From: Roseburia sp.
GTDB lineage: Bacteria; Bacillota; Clostridia; Lachnospirales; Lachnospiraceae
Reading direction: 5' to 3'
DNA: 64,000 nt
Assembly (NCBI GenBank): GCA_022771695.1
Contig: JALEKJ010000036.1
Coordinates: 26,357-90,356 of the forward strand
The notes under the pieces were generated by a model, which had not been told where the DNA came from, ran no database searches, and saw only the letters and a program-made list of their open reading frames with translations. Positions 48,263 to 56,974 of this stretch are shown here, piece by piece. The stretch's first letter is position 1; each line of letters opens with the position of its first letter. The translations under genes were made by a program, and so were the position numbers.

Positions 48263-48298
48263 GGGGAATGTATATTCATGTGATATACATTCCCCGTT
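48263..48298. terminator. Hairpin between convergent genes
   Basis: A perfect 15-bp stem ACGGGGAATGTATAT with a 7-nt loop. The T-tracts are weak, but the location between two converging stops suggests shared termination. Confidence 0.6.
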
Positions 48299-48303
48299 AC
48301 TCG

Positions 48304-49143
48304 TTATGCCTTCTCTACCGGCACCCAGATTTCACTGTAGTTCTCCTCCGGATTTTCACATGGCGGTGTATACATCTCAATATTGTAGTTACCGGCAAGC
48401 TTGTATGCTTTGCAAGATGGCAGCCATTCACTCCAGATTTTTGTGTTTACATCCTGTAATGCTTTTGGCAATGCCCCACGACAAGGGAATACCGCCCATG
48501 TGCCTGCCGGGATTACTCGCGTCTCATATCCCTCCGGAATTTCATTCCATGGGATATAATTATCTGCAATGAGGTAATCAAAATTTTTCCCGTCACTGTC
48601 TATGCAAATTCCATACATACCGCATACGATTTCGCTTTCGTCGCTTCTCATATGCTCCTGCCAAAATTTCGGAATCTCTTCATAGGAAGTCTCCGTATTG
48701 AATTTACGTGACTTTCCCATAACCGTAAACTGTGCCTTTTCAACAATCTTGTACTCTAACATCGTACCACCCTCCAGTGTAAGTTTTATTTTCAGCGGTG
48801 CAAAAGATTTCAGTTTGCTCCCTTTTTCTTTTGCCACAGAAGGATTTACCCCATGAAATCTCGTGAAGGCTCTTGCAAAACTATCCGGCGAATCATAGCC
48901 GTATTTCAATGCAACATCAATCACTTTGCAATCGGTAGAACAAAGCTCCTGTGCCGCAAGTGTCAGACGGCGGTTTCTTATATACTCACTAACCGTAAAT
49001 CTGCATAATACATTAAATATTTTTTGGAAATAAAAACTCGACACATACGCTTTCTCAGCCACTTCATTGATATCGATATCTTCCGTTAAATTTTCTTCGA
49101 TGTATGCAATCGCATCCGCAAGTCCTTCGTTCCATCCCTTCAT
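48304..49143 (-). CDS. AraC-family regulator with GyrI-like effector domain
   Basis: About 279 residues: two AraC helix-turn-helix motifs at the N-terminus (about 1-105, DINEVAEKAYVSSFYFQKIF and VIDVALKYGYDSPDSFARAF) and a C-terminal GyrI/Rob-like small-molecule domain (about 120-279). Such proteins respond to drugs or metabolites. The ATG 7 nt behind AAGGAG was chosen; a longer frame upstream has no ribosome site. No obvious target gene adjoins it. Confidence 0.9.
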   Translation of the reverse strand: MKGWNEGLADAIAYIEENLTEDIDINEVAEKAYVSSFYFQKIFNVLCRFTVSEYIRNRRLTLAAQELCSTDCKVIDVALKYGYDSPDSFARAFTRFHGVNPSVAKEKGSKLKSFAPLKIKLTLEGGTMLEYKIVEKAQFTVMGKSRKFNTETSYEEIPKFWQEHMRSDESEIVCGMYGICIDSDGKNFDYLIADNYIPWNEIPEGYETRVIPAGTWAVFPCRGALPKALQDVNTKIWSEWLPSCKAYKLAGNYNIEMYTPPCENPEENYSEIWVPVEKA

Positions 49144-49265
49144 GGGTTCTCTCCTTCTCTTTGCTGTAATTGCATGATACCGGAACACATAGATTGTTTC
49201 CCGACTCTTTGTGCTCTTTTGTGTCGGATTCGGCAATTCGTTCCCTTACATCTATATAAACCTGC

Positions 49266-50318
49266 TTATCTGCACTCCATTTTGATGCCAATATCATTTC
49301 CGCTGACTTCCACTCTCGCATAGCTTCCACATACGACCGGCATCATCGGCGGCAAATGTCCCAAATCCACATCCATAATAACCGGAACCCCCAGTTCCTC
49401 TATGAGGTCACACACCGCATGATACTGGTCTAATCCCATCAAATCCTGTCCGAACTGCAACGGTCTTCCAATCAGGAACCCTTTTACATGGGAAAACCAG
49501 CCGGCATTCTTCATCTGCCAGATGGCGCGTCGGATTGCCATCACATTCAAATCACAGGCTTCTAAAAACCAAATGATTCCGTCTTCCTTATAACGCTCCG
49601 CAAACTCCGTTGTCTTATCATATTTTGTTCCAAGGAGATTCACCAGACAATCCATGCAACCACCAAGCAGACGGCCTTCCATTGTGACCGCTGTACCTTC
49701 TGTTTCTTTCAACCGATGCGCCTCCGGCAAAAATACATGTAACTTGCGTGGCTCGGTCACATTGTATGGTTCTAACGGATGCTCTTCGTCCTTCTTGCCT
49801 TCCTTTTCCCAGCAATCGTAGCCATATACGGTATCTTTCTGTCCGCGAAGCAGCGCATATGCATCATGAAGACTCTCGTGCCACGGTTCCATTCCAAATG
49901 CTGCCGCGCATGGTCCGTAGATGGATGCCGTATCACAGAGCGTTGCCAGCAGATAGGTCATATTCGTATTGTCCGAAAATCCCATATACCACTTCGGCTC
50001 TGCCTTACGTATCTGTGCAAAATCCACGTACTCCAATATCTCACACATTAACTCGCCGCCACCGCAGGAAATCAGTACATCATTTTTTTCACTGCAATAG
50101 TACTCCGTCAATTCCCTTCCACACGCCTGCGGCGTATTGCTGATTCCGATTCCGCTGCCTTCATAGCAGTTCGGTCCCAAGTCCAGCTTATGCCCTAATG
50201 CTTCAAATTTTTTCTGTGCGTTCATAAATCCTGACCGATATGGCTCAATATTACAACCAAATGATGGTGCCACAAATCCAATGGTGCCGCTTTCCGGCAA
50301 ATATTTCGGATATCTCAT
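49266..50318 (-). CDS. S66-family LD-carboxypeptidase/MccF-like peptidase
   Basis: A 350-residue serine peptidase with the S66 start GTIGFVAPSFG, the nucleophile region WYMGFSDNTNMTYLL and the C-terminal Glu/His region (GRLLGGCMDCL, VDLGHLPPMMPVVCG). Members recycle murein tetrapeptides or cleave microcin C-like toxins; which applies here cannot be decided. It ends the host block before the tRNA-Gly gene. Confidence 0.85.
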   Translation of the reverse strand: MRYPKYLPESGTIGFVAPSFGCNIEPYRSGFMNAQKKFEALGHKLDLGPNCYEGSGIGISNTPQACGRELTEYYCSEKNDVLISCGGGELMCEILEYVDFAQIRKAEPKWYMGFSDNTNMTYLLATLCDTASIYGPCAAAFGMEPWHESLHDAYALLRGQKDTVYGYDCWEKEGKKDEEHPLEPYNVTEPRKLHVFLPEAHRLKETEGTAVTMEGRLLGGCMDCLVNLLGTKYDKTTEFAERYKEDGIIWFLEACDLNVMAIRRAIWQMKNAGWFSHVKGFLIGRPLQFGQDLMGLDQYHAVCDLIEELGVPVIMDVDLGHLPPMMPVVCGSYARVEVSGNDIGIKMECR

Positions 50319-50389
50319 AAAAAACCTCCGTCTGCTTTTTCTCTGTTTTGCATATAATATAGAACCATCTTAAGTCACATCAAAAATTC

Positions 50390-50417
50390 TTGCAATCTTT
50401 TTCTAATGCGTTATAAT
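50390..50417 (+). promoter_or_regulatory. Promoter of tRNA-Gly
   Basis: TTGCAA and a perfect TATAAT with a 16-nt spacer, 9 nt before the tRNA 5' end. Confidence 0.8.
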
Positions 50418-50426
50418 AGTATACAT

Positions 50427-50497
50427 GCAGACATAGTACATCGGTAGTATATCAGCTTCCCAAGCTGAGGAGGCGGGTTCGATTCCCGTTGTCTGCT
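50427..50497 (+). tRNA. tRNA-Gly (anticodon CCC)
   Basis: The cloverleaf has acceptor GCAGACA/TGTCTGC, anticodon stem TCAGC/GCTGA with loop TTCCCAA (anticodon CCC) and T arm CGGGTTCGATTCCCG. The CCA end is not encoded. It sits at the junction with the prophage and is the probable attachment gene. Confidence 0.93.
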
Positions 50498-50505
50498 TCA
50501 TTAAG

Positions 50506-50550
50506 AAACCCCGGTATTTTCAAGAAAGCCTTGATTTTACCGGGGTTTTA
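50506..50550 (+). terminator. Terminator after tRNA-Gly, at the probable phage junction
   Basis: AAACCCCGGTA pairs with TACCGGGGTTT around an inner TCAAG/CTTGA stem, followed by TTTTA. It may be brought in by the phage next to the attachment site. Confidence 0.65.
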
Positions 50551-50594
50551 CGTTTTCTGTTCTTGCGTCAAATGTATTGGTTTTGCGCAAAAAG

Positions 50595-50637
50595 TGCAAC
50601 ACGAAATGCAATATGCAACACGAAATGCAACACGGAA
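50595..50637. repeat. 12-bp direct repeats, probable integrase arm sites
   Basis: TGCAACACGAAA occurs at 50,595 and 50,614, TGCAACACGGAA at 50,626, and a shortened copy TGCAATA at 50,607. Such tandem repeats beside an attachment site are typical of arm-type sites for a tyrosine integrase. The integrase gene is not in the window. Confidence 0.6.
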
Positions 50638-50682
50638 TTTTATTAAAGTACAACATCATAGTTATGCACAAATGGACTCATG

Positions 50683-51453
50683 TTAAACACATTTATACGC
50701 AACAATAGTTACTTTCCCCTTTCCAGGATATCTCTTAATTTCGTACTTTTCTGGAAAAGCCTCTATCAATTGAGGCAACTTCACAAATCCATATGTTCTT
50801 GAGTCAAAATCTGGCTTCGCTCTTTTTATATAAGTTCCAGCCGCACTCACATTTACATATCCATCTTCATCTTGATACTTATCTGATGCAATTTTCAATA
50901 AAGCATGGATTTCTTCTAAATTATTGGTTGGATCTCCACTCATATTTTTGTTTTCTTGCTCATCTGTCTCTGCATCAGAAAGATTATCAGACTGCACCAA
51001 TTCTTCCTTATCCTTATCTTTATCTATGTTTTCTAAAAAAACAAATTCATCACATGCATTCCTAAACGCCTCTGGTGTTTTCATTTCACCAACACCAATA
51101 ACATATACACCAGATTCATGTAACTTAATCGCTAATGGTGTATAATCACTATCACTAGCCACTATTACAAATGCATCATACATCCCTTTATACAACAAAT
51201 CAAGTGTATCAATAACCAATGCCATGTCTGTCGCGTTTTTTCCAGAAACATAATCAAATTGTTGCTGTGCTTTTATCGCCAATCGCTTCAATTGTTCTTC
51301 CCAATTTTTCAAAGTATCCTTTTTCCAATTCCCATAAGCACGTTTTACAACAATACGACCATGTGTAGATATTTCTCTAATCACACCTTCAATTTTGGCC
51401 AATTGAGTATTATCAGCATCAATTAACAATGCTATATTTTGTAAATTTCCCAT
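50683..51453 (-). CDS. NYN-domain nuclease with C-terminal LOTUS domain
   Basis: A 256-residue protein. Residues about 1-135 form a NYN/PIN-like nuclease with the acidic residues ALLIDADNTQ, NATDMALVIDTLDLLY and ASDSDYTPLA. An acidic linker follows, then an OST-HTH/LOTUS domain (about 175-256) that binds RNA in other proteins. GGAGG precedes the ATG. The gene is AT-rich and lies between the attachment site and the lysis genes, the usual place for phage cargo. RNA cleavage or defence is inferred, not shown. Confidence 0.85.
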   Translation of the reverse strand: MGNLQNIALLIDADNTQLAKIEGVIREISTHGRIVVKRAYGNWKKDTLKNWEEQLKRLAIKAQQQFDYVSGKNATDMALVIDTLDLLYKGMYDAFVIVASDSDYTPLAIKLHESGVYVIGVGEMKTPEAFRNACDEFVFLENIDKDKDKEELVQSDNLSDAETDEQENKNMSGDPTNNLEEIHALLKIASDKYQDEDGYVNVSAAGTYIKRAKPDFDSRTYGFVKLPQLIEAFPEKYEIKRYPGKGKVTIVAYKCV

Positions 51454-51578
51454 CTTTAATATCCTCCACATGAAATATTTTCACTAACCATACTATAATT
51501 GTCTATATCTTACATAGCAAAGTCAATGCGTTTTATAAAATTTTTATTATTTTCTTTATAATGCTAATTTTCAGATTA

Positions 51579-51611
51579 TAAAAGCCAGCGAGATTTCTCC
51601 CGCCGGCTTCT
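51579..51611 (-). terminator. Terminator after the phage amidase gene
   Basis: An imperfect GC-rich hairpin, AAGCCGGCGGGAG paired with CTCGCTGGCTT, followed by TTATAAT on the minus strand. Confidence 0.6.
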
Positions 51612-51630
51612 CAATCACTTCCTTATTACA

Positions 51631-52380
51631 TTACGCTTTTACTACTGCCGCATCAAATCCTGCCGCTTTCAACTTCTCTGCAAGCTCCTTTGCGCTGTTG
51701 ATGTTTCTGTATGCACCTGCCTGCACACGGTAAAGAGCGTTCTGGTCGCCTGCGGCCGTTCCTGCTCCCGGAAGAGAAGCTTCATCGTCTCTCTCATCAT
51801 TGGTTGGCTCTTCATATCTCTGACCGGTAATGCCATATACAATGGCTTCTGCCACGCTCTTGTAATCATACAGCGCCACATCGTCCTTGTCGTCTACAAA
51901 GCAGCACTCAATCAGCATAGCTGGTGCGCTGGTCTTTCTAAGCACATAGAGACTAGAATTGATTTTCACACCGTCAGCAGGGCTTGTACCATCTTTTCTC
52001 AAACGGAATCCTGCAGACTTAAGTGCGTTTGCTACATTCTTTGCTGCAGAAAGAGCCTTGGAATCCTTGCTGTAAACGAATACTTCTGTTCCGCCAATGG
52101 AACCGTCACCACTGTAATCGTTCCGCCCGCTGTTGAAGTGAATAGATACGTCCAAATCCACCTCATGAGCATTGCACTTCTTCACGATGTTGGTCAGCAC
52201 ATTATTTGCGCTGGTACCGTTGTCTACAGTGCAATCATAGACCTCATGTCCGAGTGCCGACAGCAAGCGAATAACCTCATTTTTAACATTTCTGTTCTCA
52301 GTGGATTCGCGGATAATACCGATTGCTCCACAAGCTACTTTGCCGTCCGGGTTATGCCCGGCATGTACATTGATTCTCAT
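51631..52380 (-). CDS. Phage N-acetylmuramoyl-L-alanine amidase with SPOR-like tail
   Basis: A 249-residue endolysin. The Amidase_3 domain (residues about 1-178) has the zinc ligands in VHAGHNPDG, the conserved SIHFNSG and the acidic residue in MLIECCFVDD. A SPOR-type repeat (about 208-249, LYRVQAGAYRNINSAKELAEKL) should bind peptidoglycan. It cuts the cell wall for phage release. It is two bases after the holin stop, forming a lysis cassette. Confidence 0.92.
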   Translation of the reverse strand: MRINVHAGHNPDGKVACGAIGIIRESTENRNVKNEVIRLLSALGHEVYDCTVDNGTSANNVLTNIVKKCNAHEVDLDVSIHFNSGRNDYSGDGSIGGTEVFVYSKDSKALSAAKNVANALKSAGFRLRKDGTSPADGVKINSSLYVLRKTSAPAMLIECCFVDDKDDVALYDYKSVAEAIVYGITGQRYEEPTNDERDDEASLPGAGTAAGDQNALYRVQAGAYRNINSAKELAEKLKAAGFDAAVVKA

Positions 52381-52382
52381 AA

Positions 52383-52862
52383 TTATTTTTCCTCCTTCTC
52401 TTCGTATCCTGTTAAATTCTCTGTCTGGCCCTTAATGTTCTTCACCAGCGGCAATAAGAACGCCGGAAGTTCAACGCCGATATCCTTCATGTTCTCAAGA
52501 ATGCTGATAATTTCGTTACATACAATCCAGAGCGCAACGATACACGCCACTAAGAACGTGAACGGATAATTAAAACCTAACGTCGCAACGGTATACTGTA
52601 TTAGTTGGTCGACAATCGCCCCGACTACTACGAGCAGCCACATCATGACCTTTTTGGTAATTCCCTTCATGCTCTTATACGAGCTGATTCCACCGTCCGC
52701 TCGGTACTTCGCCGCCAGCAATCCGGTAATATAATCAATGATATTGCAAGCCACCATGAGCAATGTAGGAATATACAGTACTCCAAGCAAAGATGACAGC
52801 AGACTTCCTACCGCCGTGAAGAATGCTTTGATTGTGTTTGTGTTTGTTTTCATCTTCTTCAT
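52383..52862 (-). CDS. Phage holin
   Basis: A protein of about 159 residues with three hydrophobic segments (TAVGSLLSSLLGVLYIPTLL, MMWLLVVVGAIVDQLI, FTFLVACIVALWIVC) and a charged tail, as in the phage_holin_4/TcdE-like family with its YITGLLAAKY motif. It should form membrane lesions that let the amidase reach the wall. GAGAGGAC precedes the ATG chosen. Confidence 0.88.
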   Translation of the reverse strand: MKKMKTNTNTIKAFFTAVGSLLSSLLGVLYIPTLLMVACNIIDYITGLLAAKYRADGGISSYKSMKGITKKVMMWLLVVVGAIVDQLIQYTVATLGFNYPFTFLVACIVALWIVCNEIISILENMKDIGVELPAFLLPLVKNIKGQTENLTGYEEKEEK

Positions 52863-52887
52863 ATGTCCTCTCTTTCTTAAAATATAA

Positions 52888-52932
52888 AAAGAGCCGCACA
52901 ACCAACCTAAAAGGTCAATTATACGGCTCTAA
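52888..52932 (-). terminator. Terminator between acetyltransferase and holin genes
   Basis: AGAGCCG/CGGCTCT outer stem with an inner GACCT/AGGT helix, followed by TTTTTAT on the minus strand. It can limit read-through from late structural genes into lysis genes. Confidence 0.75.
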
Positions 52933-52991
52933 CGGCGCTATTTTTGTTACTGATATTATAACACATACATTATGCTATGTGAAGATGCATA

Positions 52992-53609
52992 TCACAAAGG
53001 AATGTCAACTCTTACACCATTCTGTCTCACTATCCTTGCAGGATTGCCAACAACCACGCAGTTATCAGGTACGTCCTTGTTTACGACAGCTCCTGCACCA
53101 ATGGTTACGTTATCTCCGATGTGGATGCCACCGAAGATGGAAGCATTGGCATGAACACATACATTGTTTCCAAGTACCGGAAGTACTTCGCCATCGGCAT
53201 TCGGTTGCCCTCCCCCTATGACGCTGTATGCGCCTATCGTGCAGTGGTCTCCTATTTTTCTTGCAAGCACAACACATCCCTTATGTCCCACAAATAATCC
53301 ACCACCGATAATACCGGGTTCAGAAACAAGTTCCACGGCTTCTACTGTATTGAATATTTTTCTCAACATAGAAAACGGAATTTTACAACTTTCGCGAATT
53401 CTATAGACAAATATCGTTCTGAAAACAGAATCTTCATAGAGCAGAATTCTTATATTCTTTGATGAATACTCCCTGCCAGTGTAATTCAACTCTAAATATC
53501 GGTTATAGTCGTCCTTTATTTTTTGTTGAATTTCTCCATCCGCCTTGTTCAATATTATATTTCCAATCAGATATTTCATAGATAATATTCTTTTTAAGTG
53601 TTCTTTCAT
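52992..53609 (-). CDS. Phage-borne hexapeptide acetyltransferase (CysE-like)
   Basis: A 205-residue protein whose second half is a left-handed beta-helix of hexapeptide repeats (GGGLFVGHKGCVVLARKIGD, GIHIGDNVTIGAGAVVNKDV) with the closing VVGNPARIVRQ. The N-terminal ~100 residues are helical. It resembles serine O-acetyltransferases and surface-sugar acetyltransferases. As a cargo gene between tail fibre and lysis genes it may alter a cell-surface receptor; that is inference. Confidence 0.82.
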   Translation of the reverse strand: MKEHLKRILSMKYLIGNIILNKADGEIQQKIKDDYNRYLELNYTGREYSSKNIRILLYEDSVFRTIFVYRIRESCKIPFSMLRKIFNTVEAVELVSEPGIIGGGLFVGHKGCVVLARKIGDHCTIGAYSVIGGGQPNADGEVLPVLGNNVCVHANASIFGGIHIGDNVTIGAGAVVNKDVPDNCVVVGNPARIVRQNGVRVDIPL

Positions 53610-53683
53610 GACAAATTCTCCACATTTTTCTTCATTATATATTAAATCAGAAATAATGTAAAATGGTTATCTAACACACCTGA

Positions 53684-54973
53684 TTAAGACATAAATACTG
53701 CATCCAAAACAATTTTATCGTAATTGCCGCTTCCACCAATATACACATTTATTACTCCATTCGTATCAATAGTAAAATGCCCCGCTGCACTAACACTATC
53801 ATCCCGATATGCACTGCATATACCATATTTAGTGAAAATTGGTGCAACTGCTAATTTCCCCAAAGTGATTACGGTAAGCGCCGGAAACGTTCCAAGTATC
53901 GCTCCATTAAACATTGCAATACGTCCACACCCAACAAAACTAACCGCTTCCGTAGACGTTACATTTGTTGTCCAAGTCTCTATCCCATATGCATTAACTG
54001 TTTTCACATCGTTTATCTGGCTTTGCAAGCTTGCATCCACTTTCTCTCTGGTTGCTTTCTCTGCATTCAAATCGGCTGTAGATGCTTTTGTGGCTAAATC
54101 AGCAGCATTGGCTTTGGAACTTAAATCCGTGTTTATCTTCGCTAAAGTTTCGTTTTGCGAAGCGATTGCGCCGGTCACCGTTCCGTCTCCGATTTTCGAA
54201 ATGTCAGATGTTCCAATCTTAGACGCAAGTGTTGACAGCTTTTCTGCCACCCAATTAATTGCAGCAACAATGCTTGTCTTTACCTCTGTGACAAGACTTG
54301 GTAGAGTTCCTATCTGATTCTGCAGATTACCAGCTGCATCCTCTGATAACTGCCCCTTAATTTCTTCAAACCATGCGATAAAATCAGCCTGCTCCTCTGA
54401 TTTAAATCCTGCAAGGTCAGCTTGTACCTGATGATATATGAAATCTGTATCAAACTTACTCACAGAGGATATAACACCACATCTTTCCGTTTCATATCTG
54501 GTGTCTGTGATTCTCTGATTTGAGATTACGGTTGAATTTTTTGCAATGAACAAATCCGCCAAACCAATCTCCCATATAGATTCAGTTCTTGTCAATGTAG
54601 GTCTCACAGGGCTTGTTGCCGGCGTTCCCTCAAGAATATAGAAATCGCAAATTCTCTCACTGTCATTATCATTCAATCGCAATACAACCGTATCAATTCT
54701 GTCATATGTCGCGCTAGAAGCCTGCACAGCAAGCGTTCTCTGCGCTTCCTCAAGCTTCAAGCAGCCGTTGCACATTGCAAACCCAGGGGAAACAATTACA
54801 TTCATACCATCTCCCGCACTCACCTGCATGTTTGTGGACGGGTTCGGCATTACTCCATCAGAAAAAAGCTGTTTGTAAAGCTTTCTTAATGGAGCCGATG
54901 TGATTGCCCTGTCATAAATCGGTGTTCCGTCTGTATCATATTCCACATGCGAATCTAAAGGATATCCTATCAT
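53684..54973 (-). CDS. Phage tail fibre/receptor-binding protein
   Basis: A 429-residue protein. The first ~150 residues resemble the structural base of Gram-positive phage baseplate proteins (SAGDGMNVIVSPGFAMCNG, AVQASSATYDRIDTVVLRL). A coiled-coil rod follows (about 270-330, ADLATKASTADLNAEKATRE), then a small beta-rich tip (about 340-429) that would touch the host. AGGAGG lies 8 nt before the ATG. Confidence 0.82.
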   Translation of the reverse strand: MIGYPLDSHVEYDTDGTPIYDRAITSAPLRKLYKQLFSDGVMPNPSTNMQVSAGDGMNVIVSPGFAMCNGCLKLEEAQRTLAVQASSATYDRIDTVVLRLNDNDSERICDFYILEGTPATSPVRPTLTRTESIWEIGLADLFIAKNSTVISNQRITDTRYETERCGVISSVSKFDTDFIYHQVQADLAGFKSEEQADFIAWFEEIKGQLSEDAAGNLQNQIGTLPSLVTEVKTSIVAAINWVAEKLSTLASKIGTSDISKIGDGTVTGAIASQNETLAKINTDLSSKANAADLATKASTADLNAEKATREKVDASLQSQINDVKTVNAYGIETWTTNVTSTEAVSFVGCGRIAMFNGAILGTFPALTVITLGKLAVAPIFTKYGICSAYRDDSVSAAGHFTIDTNGVINVYIGGSGNYDKIVLDAVFMS

Positions 54974-54985
54974 ATCATTTTCCTC

Positions 54986-56077
54986 CTATTTTTTAATAAT
55001 AACCGGCGTTCCGAATTCCATTGTCATGGTCCATTGACCGGATTTCATAACTTCATAACAGCCTATAAGCCTTGCCTGTGCCGACAATCCTATCTCTGGT
55101 ATCTCTATATTGCACAAATCCCCAATGTCGAAATCTTCCATGTACTCATAACTGCCCTCCATTGCATCGAATTCGACATTGATGATTTTTACTGCATTTC
55201 CTAATGCATTAATCCCCTCGTTGTCTAAAGCAGATTCAAGTTCTGATTCTGTGTAATCATTTCTATTCAGCGTCGATGATTCTCTTAAAAATTGATACAA
55301 ATCTTCGCCTTCTTCCGTCAAAAACACTGCTCTTGATATATAAGAACTTACCTCATTTACAGACTGCTCATTTATCACAATACATGCATTTTTGTATTCC
55401 GTTTCATCTATCAGCACATTCGGATTCTTGATATTTCCATACTTGGTAGAAAATATAATGGGGTTGTTTCCATCTGCATTCTCTTCTGTCCTGTCAAGAC
55501 CGATCCACACCTCAAATTTCCTCGCGCTGTTTACAAAATCATAAAGCACTCTGTACGACATGCCAGATGGTTTTAAGATGTCATATATCTTATAGCCAAG
55601 ATATTCTCCATTCCTGTAATGAACAGAATACTTTCCACGACCTTTAGATGTTCCTGCTGTAATTCCAAGGTCAGAGCTCGCGGATTCCGTTGTTATTGTC
55701 TTAAATCCGTTAAAATACGCATATGCCACAGTCTCTGCTTTTCCGCTCTGGTAAACCCATGATGGAGCATTCGTGACATTTGATGTTCCATAAGGAAAAA
55801 CAACGTGTCTATCAAGCTCTTTTTCAAGGAAATACCCGCTCAATTGCATGTAGCTGTATCCGTTCTGATTAACGAAATTCCGCTGTGTGACTTTCCCCAT
55901 CTCTGGTCTGTCTTTTGTGTATATGTAACGGATATCCGGTGAATACTGTTTAAGTGGAATCTGTATGGAGAAATTACCGGATTCGTGATACTTCCTGTTC
56001 CATTGCAAATTCGTGAAGCGGAGCAAGGACACAATCTCATAATTTTTATTAAGTGCTATCGCATTAAAACTTTTCAT
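54986..56077 (-). CDS. Siphovirus Gp37-like tail protein
   Basis: A 363-residue protein starting KSFNAIALNKNYEIVSLLRFTNLQWNR, the pattern of the ReqiPepy6 Gp37-like family found after Dit in Gram-positive siphophages. It probably occupies the Tal position at the tail tip; no hydrolase motif is visible. It lies 12 nt after the Dit gene. Confidence 0.82.
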   Translation of the reverse strand: MKSFNAIALNKNYEIVSLLRFTNLQWNRKYHESGNFSIQIPLKQYSPDIRYIYTKDRPEMGKVTQRNFVNQNGYSYMQLSGYFLEKELDRHVVFPYGTSNVTNAPSWVYQSGKAETVAYAYFNGFKTITTESASSDLGITAGTSKGRGKYSVHYRNGEYLGYKIYDILKPSGMSYRVLYDFVNSARKFEVWIGLDRTEENADGNNPIIFSTKYGNIKNPNVLIDETEYKNACIVINEQSVNEVSSYISRAVFLTEEGEDLYQFLRESSTLNRNDYTESELESALDNEGINALGNAVKIINVEFDAMEGSYEYMEDFDIGDLCNIEIPEIGLSAQARLIGCYEVMKSGQWTMTMEFGTPVIIKK

Positions 56078-56089
56078 TATGTATGCCCC

Positions 56090-56974
56090 CTATATAGCCC
56101 CGTAAAGCTTATTGTAATAAATTGACACATCTAACAAGTTGCTCCCTGTATCTGCATCAAAAGAAATCTCAGAATCTCCAACAACAAGTGCCATATCATC
56201 AAACGCTGATGTACGGTCACAGTGCCCGATATAATTCTCTCCATTTTTCTGCACGGTCGGCGGATTTTTCGTGAAGTCAATGGTAATAACATCTCCTAAC
56301 TGCATCGTGTCAATCAAGCGGACATAATTACCATTAACTGTAAGCTTCGGGTTCACAACCTCTCCGCTCGCCTTAAAAACAGCTTTACAGAATGTCTCAA
56401 CATCTCCATCATTTTCTAATACAATTAACTGGGCGAAGTTAAATCTACCGCCGGTGATGCCTTTAGGTGTTCCATCTGTGATGCTACACAAATATGGAAA
56501 GCCACACATCCCTTCAACTGATGCGATATTCTTGCCAAAATTGTCATAGCTTTTTAGGAACGGAGTAGGACATAGAAACGTGATTGTCATCGTCATTGTC
56601 CGATTTACATTACCACTCGGAAGGTCGAATTTATAAATCTTACCTTCGCACCAGCGCGTCACTCCCATATATGTGGAATATATCTTATACTCAAATTTGG
56701 GATTGAAGAAAGATAGTGCAGCCCTGCGTAACACATCATTCAGTACCGGATTTCTGGATTTTGCCACAATGGTTCTATCCTTTGGCGCGATTCTGTCGGA
56801 TACGACGATGCCGCCGTCTCCAACGGCATTATCTACCGTGGTAATGTCGTTCTCGTAACTCCCGAAACCGTCCAATCCATCAGACGGTATGCGCCAATCA
56901 GTACCGTCAATATTAAATTCCCTAGAATCACTCCGCACAATGCGGATTTTTACTGTCTTATCCAAATGCAACAC
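56090..56974 (-). CDS. Distal tail protein (Dit)
   Basis: A 294-residue protein of the phage_tail/Dit family: N-terminal ring-forming half (REFNIDGTDWRIPSDGLDGFGSYE, DRTIVAKSRNPVLNDVLRRA) and a C-terminal galectin-like half (VNPKLTVNGNYVRL, IDFTKNPPTVQKNG). It connects tail tube and tip. It starts with GTG or a nearby TTG and overlaps the end of the tape measure gene by 17 nt. Confidence 0.82.
   Translation of the reverse strand: MLHLDKTVKIRIVRSDSREFNIDGTDWRIPSDGLDGFGSYENDITTVDNAVGDGGIVVSDRIAPKDRTIVAKSRNPVLNDVLRRAALSFFNPKFEYKIYSTYMGVTRWCEGKIYKFDLPSGNVNRTMTMTITFLCPTPFLKSYDNFGKNIASVEGMCGFPYLCSITDGTPKGITGGRFNFAQLIVLENDGDVETFCKAVFKASGEVVNPKLTVNGNYVRLIDTMQLGDVITIDFTKNPPTVQKNGENYIGHCDRTSAFDDMALVVGDSEISFDADTGSNLLDVSIYYNKLYGAI

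Noticed and set aside
50595..50637. CRISPR-like array
   Set aside because: Repeats are only 12 bp, with no regular unique spacers and no cas genes; an integrase arm site fits better.
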